DNA from: DRWZ01 sp964601505 | GTDB lineage: Bacteria > Calescibacteriota > Calescibacteriia > Calescibacteriales > Calescibacteriaceae | Reading direction: 5' to 3' | NCBI GenBank assembly: GCA_964601505.1 | Contig: CAZRNR010000040.1 | Coordinates: 1-20,712, forward strand | Length of the DNA: 20,712 nucleotides | Translations under genes and position numbers: made by a program | Shown here: in pieces, positions 7,057 through 13,695 of the stretch | Position numbering within the stretch: the stretch's first letter is position 1 | How the letters are laid out: every line of letters begins with the position of its first letter | Notes under the pieces: model-generated | Database searches by the model: none | What the model was told of the DNA's origin: nothing | What the model saw: only the letters and a program-made list of their open reading frames with translations

Positions 7057-7560
7057 CTAAATATTTTTCAGAATGTAATCCGGGATACAATTCCACAAAA
7101 TCCCAGAATGGGACTTGATTTTCCTTACACGATCAGAAGCAACCTTCTTTATAGCATAGCTTGAATCAGAAAATATATACAAAGATGGAAATTTCTTTAG
7201 GGCAAAACGCAATGCTTCAAGCTCATTTGAATTTGATGTAGAACTCCTTCTAAACAAAAATAATTCCCTTATCTTCCCATCCCGAACATATATAACACAA
7301 AAACCCTTCTGGTTTCCATCTACAAAAACTTTCTTATCTTTATCTATTGCATGAACGGAGAAAACAAGCCCTACAAATGCATCCTGATTGTAAGGAACAA
7401 TCTTTAATCCATCCTTACCTACATAAACATGAAAAACTTTCTCCCCATAATGCCATTTCCCTATCAGATAGGGATTTTTAGGATTATTGATCTCAACAAA
7501 ATTCTCCGAAGGGAACTTTAAAGAAAAACCAAATAACTTCTCAACAAATCTATAATCCAT
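7057..7560 (-). CDS. Compact RNase H-like protein
   Basis: A 167-residue protein whose C-terminal half looks like ribonuclease HI, which cuts the RNA strand of RNA-DNA hybrids. All four acidic positions and the flexible-loop histidine are present: Asp81 in VFVDGN, Glu113 in TSNSNELEAL, Asp132 in IFSDSSYAIKKV, His151 and Asp161 in HSGILWNCIPD. The last motif has the same H-S-G-x3-N-x3-D spacing as the VKAHSG...N...D segment of known RNase H proteins. Only 18 residues separate Asp132 from His151, against about 50 in Escherichia coli RNase HI, so the helices that carry the substrate handle seem absent. Residues 1-78 are an unrecognised N-terminal domain, not the usual viroplasmin-type one. It is first in an operon with skp and lpxD and divergent from phoU. 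AAAGAG before the ATG may be a weak ribosome-binding site. Confidence 0.7.
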   Translation of the reverse strand: MDYRFVEKLFGFSLKFPSENFVEINNPKNPYLIGKWHYGEKVFHVYVGKDGLKIVPYNQDAFVGLVFSVHAIDKDKKVFVDGNQKGFCVIYVRDGKIRELFLFRRSSTSNSNELEALRFALKKFPSLYIFSDSSYAIKKVASDRVRKIKSHSGILWNCIPDYILKNI

Positions 7561-7617
7561 TGCTCTTTATTTTTTAGCAAAACAATATAGGGAAATATAA
7601 AATTAATATCTGTAGAG
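7561..7617. promoter_or_regulatory. Divergent promoter region, RNase H-like gene and phoU
   Basis: The 57 bases between the divergent starts must hold promoters for the minus-strand RNase H-skp-lpxD operon and for phoU. For phoU, TATAAA at 7596-7601 or TAATAT at 7604-7609 (8 bases before the ATG) are -10 candidates. On the minus strand TATATT (7584-7589) is a candidate for the operon. No clear -35 boxes. Confidence 0.4.
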
Positions 7618-8277
7618 ATGCTAGAAAACCAAATAGAAATAATAAAAACCAAACTAATTGAATTTGGTAATCATGTAAACATTATGCTTGAAAAAAGTAT
7701 CAGAGGTCTTATGGAAAAAAGCGAAAAGATGCTCAATGAAACAATTCAGTTAGATGAACCAAGATGTAATCAGATGGAAATAGATATAGATGAAATCTGT
7801 ATATCTACACTTGCAAGATTTGATCCAAAAGGAAAACACCTCAGAACAATAGTAACAGCTCTTAAGATGAACAATGATCTTGAGAGGATAGGAGATCATA
7901 TAGTCAATATCTCCCAAAGTGCTCTTTATCTAATAAACAAACCTCAAGTCAAACCACTAATAGATATACCAAGAATGGCTGAAGAAGTCAAAAGTATGCT
8001 ATCAAACAGTGTAAAATCTTTCGTAGAAGAAGACGCAAAATTAGCCAAAAAAGTATGCGAGAACGATGATGTTGTTGATTCATATAGAGAACAAATAATA
8101 AGAGAACTGATCACATATATGATATCTGACCCAACAACAATAGAAAGGGCTCTACAACTTATAAGAATCTCCGGAAACCTTGAAAGAATAGCCGATCTAT
8201 CTACAAACATAAGTGAAGAGGTAATATTCATAGTAAAGGGGGAAATAATAAAACATAGAAAGAAAATAACTTTCTAA
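7618..8277 (+). CDS. phoU: PhoU-type phosphate-signalling protein
   Basis: A 219-residue PhoU, a cytoplasmic all-helical protein that damps phosphate uptake through PstSCAB and signals to the PhoR kinase. Two repeats of a three-helix bundle are visible, each ending in the metal-binding signature: NNDLERIGDHIVNIS in the first half and SGNLERIADLSTNISEEVIF in the second. The opening helices (residues 1-45) carry the typical pattern with Met and Glu spaced at heptads. Length is normal for PhoU (about 215-240). No pst or phoR-phoB genes are near, so it is an orphan here; the pst operon presumably lies elsewhere. It is divergent from the RNase H-skp-lpxD operon. The ATG at 7618 directly begins the first helix and no better start exists. 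Confidence 0.93.
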   Translation: MLENQIEIIKTKLIEFGNHVNIMLEKSIRGLMEKSEKMLNETIQLDEPRCNQMEIDIDEICISTLARFDPKGKHLRTIVTALKMNNDLERIGDHIVNISQSALYLINKPQVKPLIDIPRMAEEVKSMLSNSVKSFVEEDAKLAKKVCENDDVVDSYREQIIRELITYMISDPTTIERALQLIRISGNLERIADLSTNISEEVIFIVKGEIIKHRKKITF

Positions 8278-8374
8278 AGTAGCAGAAAAATTGAGGAGAT
8301 AAGGAAAGGGAAATCCACTTTAAAATGAGTTTTTCTCTCATCAGTAGCATCGCCAAAGCCAAGCAAGATTAAAA

Positions 8375-8416
8375 GTCTATAATTGAAATTCGCCTTATGC
8401 AAAGGGAATTATAGAC
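8375..8416. repeat. Strong hairpin, possible regulatory RNA or processing site
   Basis: GTCTATAATT (8375-8384) is perfectly complementary to AATTATAGAC (8407-8416). Within the 22-base interval CCTT (8393-8396) can pair with AAGG (8402-8405) around ATGCA, giving a nested two-stem structure with an asymmetric bulge. It lies about 100 bases after phoU and 225 before the next start. There is no T-run after it, so it is not a standard terminator. Confidence 0.5.
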
Positions 8417-8628
8417 GAATAATTATTTTGAATCTCGCTTATTCCTTTCTCCCTTGTTTCAGTCTCTATCTCAGAATAACTATTATGGCTTCATTTCAAA
8501 CCATATTTTTAGACAAGGTAATTTGCCAGAAAGCTAGCTCGTCAGAACAAGCGAAAAATATGATTGCATAAAAATATTGATGTTCTAATAAATCATCCAC
8601 AAAGTATATAAAGATGGAAAATGCTTAA

Positions 8629-8634
8629 TTTATA
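8629..8634 (+). promoter_or_regulatory. Probable -10 element (TTTATA) of the radical SAM gene
   Basis: TTTATA lies exactly 7 bases before the ATG at 8642, with no Shine-Dalgarno sequence between. This spacing would put the transcription start on the start codon. No clear -35 box at 17 bases. Confidence 0.4.
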
Positions 8635-8641
8635 GAGATTC

Positions 8642-10129
8642 ATGCGTATATTCTTCTTAAATCCTTCTTCTGTTAGTCTAGAAAGACAACTTGGATTTTA
8701 CAGATTTTTCGATTCCGCATTCCCTCCTCTGTGGGCAGGATATCTCTGCGCAATATCCTCAAGTTTTACAGATGAAATATCTGTTATAGATAACTATGTA
8801 GAAAAAATGGACCCCAAATCTGTTGTTGATACTATAGTAGATTTCAAACCCGATATACTATGCATATCTGTAATAACTCAAACGGCAAGCTTCTCATATA
8901 AAGTAGCTCAAGGTGTAAGACATAGGTCTCCAAAGACTAAAATAATATTCGGAAATGTCCATGCATCATATTTCTCAGATGATATAATCTCAAGAGGACT
9001 AGCTGATATAATAGTCAAAGGCGAAGGTGAATTTACATTCAGGGAGATTTTAGAACTCCTAGCGAATAAAAAATCAGATGAACTGCATAAGGTAAAAGGT
9101 ATAGTATTTCGCGAAGATGGAAAAATAATTCACACAATACCAAGAGATCGCATAAAAAATCTAGATTCTATACCGTTCCCAGCCTGGCGTTTCTTTAAAA
9201 AATATCTAAAACATTATAGGCTCTATCCTTTCATCCCAGCAAAAAACACCAATGTCCTGACAATTTTGGCTTCAAGAGGATGTCCCTACTCATGTAATTT
9301 CTGCACGGTATCAATGGGAAATAAATATACTATCAGATCTCCTGAAAACATCTGTGATGAGATTGAAACATTTTATGAAAACTTTGGAATCAAAAACTTC
9401 TTTTTTATTGATCCACTATTTCCTCCATCAAAATCAATTGGACTCAAGATACTCGGATACATGTCCAAAAGAAGGATAAAGAACATCGTCTCATGGCAAT
9501 GTGAGACAAGAGCAGAAATAATAGATGACGAACTTTCAGAAGCCTTAAGAGAAGCCGGATGCCAGTTAGTATCACTGGGAATAGAAACAGGAGAGGAATA
9601 CCTTCTTCAAAATCTAAACAAAAAGCAAAGAATAGAAAGTATAGTAAAAGCCGTAAAATCCTTAAAGAAATTTGGGATAAAAATTATGGGACTATACATG
9701 CTAGGAGTTCCGGGAGAAACAAAAGAGCTCGCAGAAAGAACAATAAGGTTTGCAAAGTCGCTTGATACAGATATAACAAGATTTTCTATTCTTGTGCCCT
9801 ATCCTGGATCTGAACTATACGAAAGATATATAAAAGGAAAATACGAATTCACCGATGATGATTGGGACAGCTTCACAACTTACCCGAGTAGTCCATCTTA
9901 TCCGTATAAAATTGATTGGACGGATCTTACACCAAAGGAACTTATATCTCTGCAACTCAAAGCTCACATATATACAAACCTCTCTCTTAAAAAGGTTAGT
10001 AGAACGATCTTCTTTAGAAAGTGGGAAGCAATATACGCCGGGCTCAAATTCATTTTAGGAGTCACACTGAAACTCGCTAAACTATACTTCCTCGCATCTG
10101 CAACAAAGACTCCGCAACACAAGAAATAG
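8642..10129 (+). CDS. B12-binding radical SAM protein (BchE/P-methylase-like class)
   Basis: A 495-residue enzyme with a cobalamin-binding domain followed by a radical SAM domain. Residues about 1-140 show the Rossmann-like B12-binding fold: FPPLWAGYLCA, ISVIDNYVE, DILCISVITQ, KIIFGNVHAS and ADIIVKGEGEFTFREILELL. DSIPFPAWR at 175-183 is the usual linker. The radical SAM cluster motif CPYSCNFC holds Cys214, Cys218 and Cys221 in CxxxCxxC spacing; SLGIETGEEYLLQNLNK (about 311-327) and LYMLGVPGET (351-360) are typical SAM-binding strands. Such enzymes methylate unreactive carbons, form rings or edit tetrapyrroles, lipids and antibiotics. The DxHxxG motif of base-on B12 enzymes is not seen, as usual for this class. 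The substrate is not predictable: the gene stands alone and is convergent with the methyltransferase gene. Confidence 0.9.
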   Translation: MRIFFLNPSSVSLERQLGFYRFFDSAFPPLWAGYLCAISSSFTDEISVIDNYVEKMDPKSVVDTIVDFKPDILCISVITQTASFSYKVAQGVRHRSPKTKIIFGNVHASYFSDDIISRGLADIIVKGEGEFTFREILELLANKKSDELHKVKGIVFREDGKIIHTIPRDRIKNLDSIPFPAWRFFKKYLKHYRLYPFIPAKNTNVLTILASRGCPYSCNFCTVSMGNKYTIRSPENICDEIETFYENFGIKNFFFIDPLFPPSKSIGLKILGYMSKRRIKNIVSWQCETRAEIIDDELSEALREAGCQLVSLGIETGEEYLLQNLNKKQRIESIVKAVKSLKKFGIKIMGLYMLGVPGETKELAERTIRFAKSLDTDITRFSILVPYPGSELYERYIKGKYEFTDDDWDSFTTYPSSPSYPYKIDWTDLTPKELISLQLKAHIYTNLSLKKVSRTIFFRKWEAIYAGLKFILGVTLKLAKLYFLASATKTPQHKK

Positions 10130-10187
10130 ATTTTCCAGGAAATGTTCAAGAGAAAACAAATTTCACTATTTCTTTCATCCTCCAGAT

Positions 10188-10940
10188 CTACGGCTTTATA
10201 GATACACAAGATACATTCCAGTCAGAATCATTTGGATTTCTCTGCAGATCGAGGAACGGGAAAAACTTGGGTTCAGAAAAGCCTACATTCTCAAGCATAT
10301 ATACAAGCTCCTTCACAAAGAAAAACCTCATCCTGTGCTTCTCCTCAAAATCCTCAACTATGTTGTTGTTTTTGTCAATTATGAAGACCTTGAAATTCAC
10401 ATCTACCGTATTGCTAAGTATATCCAATCTGGGTTCAGTTATTCTCACTATTTTTAGGTTTTGGTGATTTATCTCCTTTATTTTCACCTGAGGCTTTTCA
10501 TTTAAGACAGCAGGTCCGAACCAGAAATCAAAGGTAAATAATCCACCACTCCGCAGATGTTCAAAAGCCGTTCTGAAGAAGGATATAACATCTTCATTCT
10601 CTATCTGATAGCTTGCTACAGCGAACATAGATATAACAGCATCAAACTCTCTGTTCATTCTAAAATCCCTTATGTCATGCTCCAAAAATAGACATTCCTT
10701 TTTAGCCTTTTCACGAGCTTTTTTTACCATATATGGAGATCGGTCAACTCCCACTATCTTATATCCTCTATTTGATAAGATGATTGAATGCCCCCCAGAA
10801 CCACATCCAAGATCAAGAATACTTGATATTTTATCACCAAATTTAGAAAATATCTCTTCAAGAAAATCACATTCTTTTTCGTAGTCCTTATCAGAGTATA
10901 TTATATCATAAATATCAGAATATTTTTCCCCGAAACTCAT
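10188..10940 (-). CDS. SAM-dependent methyltransferase, sugar N-methyltransferase-like
   Basis: A 250-residue class I methyltransferase. SAM-binding motif I is LDLGCGSGGH at 42-51, with Asp66 in VGVDRS binding the ribose and HDIRDF at 88-93 the next loop; FDAVISMFAVASY at 99-111 is the motif IV region. The combination REFDAVISMF, then GGLFTFDFWFGP, resembles the DesVI/TylM1 enzymes that N-methylate dTDP-3-amino-deoxysugars; this is from memory and approximate. Context supports it: its ATG overlaps the stop of the DegT aminotransferase gene by four bases (ATGA), so the two are translationally coupled, an aminotransferase followed by an N-methyltransferase. It is the only gene of the cassette that is intact. 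Alternatives are other small-molecule methylations. It is convergent with the radical SAM gene 58 bases away. Confidence 0.85.
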   Translation of the reverse strand: MSFGEKYSDIYDIIYSDKDYEKECDFLEEIFSKFGDKISSILDLGCGSGGHSIILSNRGYKIVGVDRSPYMVKKAREKAKKECLFLEHDIRDFRMNREFDAVISMFAVASYQIENEDVISFFRTAFEHLRSGGLFTFDFWFGPAVLNEKPQVKIKEINHQNLKIVRITEPRLDILSNTVDVNFKVFIIDKNNNIVEDFEEKHRMRFFFVKELVYMLENVGFSEPKFFPFLDLQRNPNDSDWNVSCVSIKP

Positions 10941-12075
10941 TCAAGGCTCTTCATTATCACCTCCTTAACTGTTTTTCCAATATGTTTTATATCAGATTCT
11001 TTTAAGTTCAAACCAGATGGTATATAAAATCCATATTCTGCAATATACTCAGAATTTGGAAGCTTTTCTTCAGAGAACCATTTAAACTTTCTAAATGCAG
11101 GTTGAAGATGCAATGGGTAGAAGAACGGTCTAGTTTCTATGCCAAGATCCTTCAGTTTTTCCATTATAACTTGAGCTTTTACTCCATTTGTAAGTAGGAT
11201 ACCATACATCCAGAATGTATTCCTGTAATCTGATGTAGATCTTGGTGGAAGTTTTATTATACCCTTTTCTTCAAGCTCCCCGAGAATATCATAATATATT
11301 TCTGCCATCTTTATTTTCTTTTCTACCCTTTGCTCCACACTCTCAAGTTGCGCCAGCCCTATTGCACAAAGAATATTTGACAGGCGAAAATTAAATCCAA
11401 GCTCATAGTGAAGAAATCTTTTCTCTGGTATGAAAGAAAGATTTCTCAATCTTTTCAATTTTTCATAAATCTTTTCGTCATCTGTGAGACACATCCCCCC
11501 TTCACCTGTTGTAATAAGTTTGTTTGAATAAAAACTTGTACAACTTATTATTCCAAAACTACCGCACTTTCTACCTTTGTATTCTGATCCTATGGCTTCA
11601 GCGAAATCTTCAATCAGAAAGAGCCCGTTCTTCTCTGCTATTTTTGCTATTCTATCAACATCACAAGGATATCCATATGTATGAACCATCAAGATAGCCT
11701 TTGTTCTATTCGTGATTTTGGCTTCAATCTCTTCCGGTTTCATATTCCAAGTCTCATAAGACGAATCAACGAAAACTGGGATAAGATTATTGTATAGACG
11801 GCCATAGCGCAAGATATTATCGTGAAGCTCGGGAGAATTACTTCACTTCCCTCCTCAAGATCAAGAGCCCTCAGAGCTAAAATCAAAGCATTCGTTCCAT
11901 TATTAACAGATACACCATACTTCCTACCGACATATGAAGCAAATCTTTCCTCAAACAACTTAACATATTTTCCTTCTGAAGAAATCCAACCACCTTCTAA
12001 AGCATCAAGAACATACTCCCTTTCTTTCCCAACAAGATAAGGCTGGCTCACATGTATGAATTTCTTTTCCTCCAT
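10937..12075 (-). pseudogene. DegT/DnrJ/EryC1-type sugar aminotransferase, one frameshift
   Basis: A PLP-dependent aminotransferase of the family that puts amino groups on keto-sugar nucleotides for glycan synthesis. The N-terminal frame (12075 to about 11797) has VSQPYLVGKERE, GGWISSEGKYV and NNGTNALILALRAL, the last binding the PLP phosphate. It continues to SFTIISCAMAV, then goes out of frame. The second frame (to 10937) resumes at IPVFVDSSYETWNM and holds IEDFAEAIGSEYKG, SNKLITTGEGGM with the PLP-binding Lys, GFNFRLSN and a normal C-terminus. The total, about 379 codons, is one base short of an open frame. The break lies near 11785-11795, where the family has about six residues between AV and PVFVD; adding one base near 11791 restores this. 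It may be a true mutation or a sequence error. ATGA overlap with the methyltransferase and a 2-base gap to the cupin gene show an operon. Confidence 0.85.
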
Positions 12076-12077
12076 CT

Positions 12078-12505
12078 CTACTCTTCTCCGTCAAACCTCC
12101 CCTTATCTGATTCCCCAGTGTATGGGCCTTGCTTTAGCTCCATCATAACCGAATCCTCTAATATCTCAAACCCGTGCCCACCACCACATAGAAGGATAAT
12201 ATCACCCTTGCGTCAAGATCTCCGAACAGATAAATAATTTCTGACTGTTATATAGATTAACTTTGACCTTCTCTTTTTTTATGAGTAAAGCCTCCTGAGT
12301 AAAATGAACCTCTCTTCTATTTATGCCTATGCGCCTTTATTTTGTCTCCCTTTTTATGGGGAAGATATCCAAGCTGCTGAGAAAAGTTATTTGGTGTAAG
12401 AAAATTGATTTTCTCTGATTCAAATTCATTTCTCAAAATTATTGCTATCATCTCACCCTTGTCGTAGATATACTCAAGTTCCCTGATTGGCGTTTCCTTA
12501 ACCAT
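12078..12505 (-). pseudogene. Cupin of sugar-nucleotide clusters, two frameshifts
   Basis: The gene is scattered over three frames and is easily missed. Frame one (12505 down to about 12320) reads MVKETPIREL, then NFSQQLGYLPHKKGDKI and AHRHK, the last with a metal-binding HxH, before a stop at 12317. A second frame continues with REVHFTQEALLIKKEKVKV and SEILTQG and stops at 12202. A third gives GDIILLCGGGHGFEILEDS and VMMELKQGPYTGESDKGRF, ending with TAG at 12078. Joined, this is a single 141-residue cupin of an uncharacterised family that I know from sugar-nucleotide and polysaccharide gene clusters. The shifts lie at 12316-12325 and at the GGG run 12205-12207, each equal to one extra base. 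It is the first gene of the cassette, 2 bases before the aminotransferase. Its enzymatic role is not established. Confidence 0.8.
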
Positions 12506-12848
12506 AGCTCATCCGAAAATTTAATATGCATAATAATAAAAAGTAATTAGAAAGTTAAAAACATTAATTCTATGTTTTTCCAGTTGAAAGTTATAAAAAA
12601 TTGTGAAAAGACACAATGCATTCAATTGATAAAAGAAATGATTCCGAATTCCCAAATATACAAGAAAAAACAAAAATGAGTAAATGTTTATTCGCAAAGC
12701 TCAAACTTCGCCATCTTTGAAATCATTTTTATAAGCTCCAGAAACAGTTCAACTATGCCATTTGTAGCTTTACATCTGAAAATTTTTGATCCATACAAAA
12801 AATAGAGAAACAGTAAAAGTTCTTTTGTTTATTTATAATTTTATTTGA
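12506..12848. other. 343-base divergent promoter region before the cupin and second cheW-like gene
   Basis: AT-rich, with no convincing gene. It must contain the promoters of the glycan cassette (minus) and the cheW-like gene (plus). A 36-codon minus-strand frame from TTG 12798 to a stop at 12688 encodes a helical stretch and is discussed as a doubtful small gene. The plus-strand promoter lies at its right end. Confidence 0.45.
12834..12839 (+). promoter_or_regulatory. Consensus -10 element (TATAAT) of the second cheW-like gene
   Basis: A perfect TATAAT lies 9 bases before the ATG at 12849. Transcription would begin about two bases before the start codon, leaving no room for a ribosome-binding site. 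No clear -35 box at the usual spacing. Confidence 0.5.
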
Positions 12849-13373
12849 ATGCAAAACAAAGAAAGATATCTTGTTTTTCAAATAGACAATAAGTCTTTTG
12901 CGATAGATATAGATAGAGTAAAGAAAGTCATAAAAGAGAAAGGGAATAGTTTGAAGATAACCCCTCTTGATCAGGCCCCAAAGCAAGTGATCGGCATAGC
13001 TGAAGTAGAGATAACTCAAAACGAAAAAAAACTAATAACTTTCATTGATCTGAGAAAAATTTCCGATGTTGAAGATTTTCTTCATGAGCAGGATATTCGG
13101 AAACCAGAACATGACGCTGTACAAGATGAATTCAAAAGAAGAATTTTTGTTGTAATATCCTACCCAGAAAAAGAGGAATACGTTGGGATGCTTGTGAGCA
13201 AAGTAGAGGGAATTGTTGATTTCGCGAATGGGAAAAACGCTATTTTTTACGATGTTCCAAACATAAAAGGTGTCAGGGATCTCTTTTCAGATGTTATAAT
13301 ACCCCATGGAACCGAAAGAAAAATCTTTGTATTAAGGGCAGAAAAAATATTTGAGATAAGCAGTGTAGCATGA
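12849..13373 (+). CDS. Divergent CheW-like protein
   Basis: A 174-residue protein with one CheW-like domain. It opens with YLVFQIDNKSFAIDIDRVKKVIKE (about residues 7-30), the usual first strands, followed by QVIGIAEVEI and LITFIDLRKI, which stand where typical CheW has VRG..PVVDL, and by YVGMLVSKVEGIVDF in the second subdomain. The closing segment KIFVLRAEKIF is also typical. It departs from standard CheW in an extra charged stretch at about 74-97 and in lacking the Arg-Gly pair of the first subdomain. It may couple to CheA or serve as a scaffold for another signalling system. It heads a likely operon with an 84-residue protein (54 bases later), a MATE transporter and a GNAT protein, so a role outside classical chemotaxis is possible. 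Confidence 0.75.
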   Translation: MQNKERYLVFQIDNKSFAIDIDRVKKVIKEKGNSLKITPLDQAPKQVIGIAEVEITQNEKKLITFIDLRKISDVEDFLHEQDIRKPEHDAVQDEFKRRIFVVISYPEKEEYVGMLVSKVEGIVDFANGKNAIFYDVPNIKGVRDLFSDVIIPHGTERKIFVLRAEKIFEISSVA

Positions 13374-13413
13374 AAAATTCTTTGATAAATAGAAAGGATA
13401 AAGCTCTATGAAT

Positions 13414-13423
13414 TATATATAAT
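13414..13423 (+). promoter_or_regulatory. Possible -10 region of the 84-residue protein gene
   Basis: The overlapping hexamers TATATA (13414-13419) and TATAAT (13418-13423) lie 8 and 4 bases before the GTG at 13428. TTGATA at 13382-13387 looks like a -35 box but is further away than usual (26-30 bases). This could be an internal leaderless start within the operon. Confidence 0.3.
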
Positions 13424-13427
13424 ACTT

Positions 13428-13682
13428 GTGACAGAAAAAGACTTCAATGATGCTATAGAAAAGCTTTCCAAGATCTTGAGGAAAAGCTTTGCTGAAACAT
13501 TAAGAGATTTGTGTAATGAAGCTGGGATAGACTTTGGTTTAATCCTGAAAAATGAACAAAAGAAAGAGATAATGAAGAAGATTTTAGAGAGAAAAGAATC
13601 TGACCTGATTTTCTCTCCCGAAAAACGAGAGGAGGTCGTAAGGTGGGTAGAGACAAGAAGTCGGGGGAGAAAATCAGATTAA
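13428..13682 (+). CDS. Small helical protein, unknown
   Basis: An 84-residue protein that I do not recognise. It starts with GTG; no in-frame ATG lies upstream because the nearest one is followed by a stop. It is highly charged and looks all-helical: residues 1-30 read as an amphipathic helix (KDFNDAIEKLSKILRKSF), 42-55 as a second (NEQKKEIMKKILER), and 61-74 as a third, ending in a basic tail (RSRGRKSD). There are no membrane segments and only one Cys (28). It lies 54 bases after the cheW-like gene and 13 bases before the MATE gene, which supports a real gene in an operon. Regular codon usage like its neighbours and the lack of overlap with other frames also support coding. A small regulatory or adaptor protein is possible, but nothing shows it. 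Confidence 0.6.
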   Translation: MTEKDFNDAIEKLSKILRKSFAETLRDLCNEAGIDFGLILKNEQKKEIMKKILERKESDLIFSPEKREEVVRWVETRSRGRKSD

Positions 13683-13695
13683 TAAAATTTGAAAT

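Larger units (their letters stand above)
8278..8641. other. 364-base gap between phoU and the radical SAM gene
   Basis: No convincing gene was found. A 62-codon frame (8383-8571) has no family features or ribosome-binding site and lies over the hairpin described at 8375-8416. A weak inverted repeat ATGAG/CTCAT (8325-8341) also occurs, without a T-run. The 3' end carries the probable promoter of the radical SAM gene, TTTATA at 8629-8634. Confidence 0.5.

Noticed and set aside
7025..7096. Longer skp start at 7096
   Set aside because: It would put 24 residues before a clear signal peptide and overlap the RNase H-like gene; ATG 7024 is better.
8325..8341. Inverted repeat ATGAG/CTCAT after phoU
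   Set aside because: Only 5 base pairs, AT-rich, with no following T-run.
8383..8571. 62-codon plus-strand frame
   Set aside because: It overlaps the hairpin at 8375-8416, has no recognisable motif or start signal, and its amino-acid content is unlike the genes around it.
10133..10143. Short palindrome TTTCCAGGAAA between the radical SAM and methyltransferase genes
   Set aside because: It cannot form a proper loop and lacks a T-run; it is too short to call.
12753..13019. 88-codon minus-strand frame
   Set aside because: It lies mostly opposite the start of the second cheW-like gene, and its aromatic-rich, low-complexity content suggests chance.
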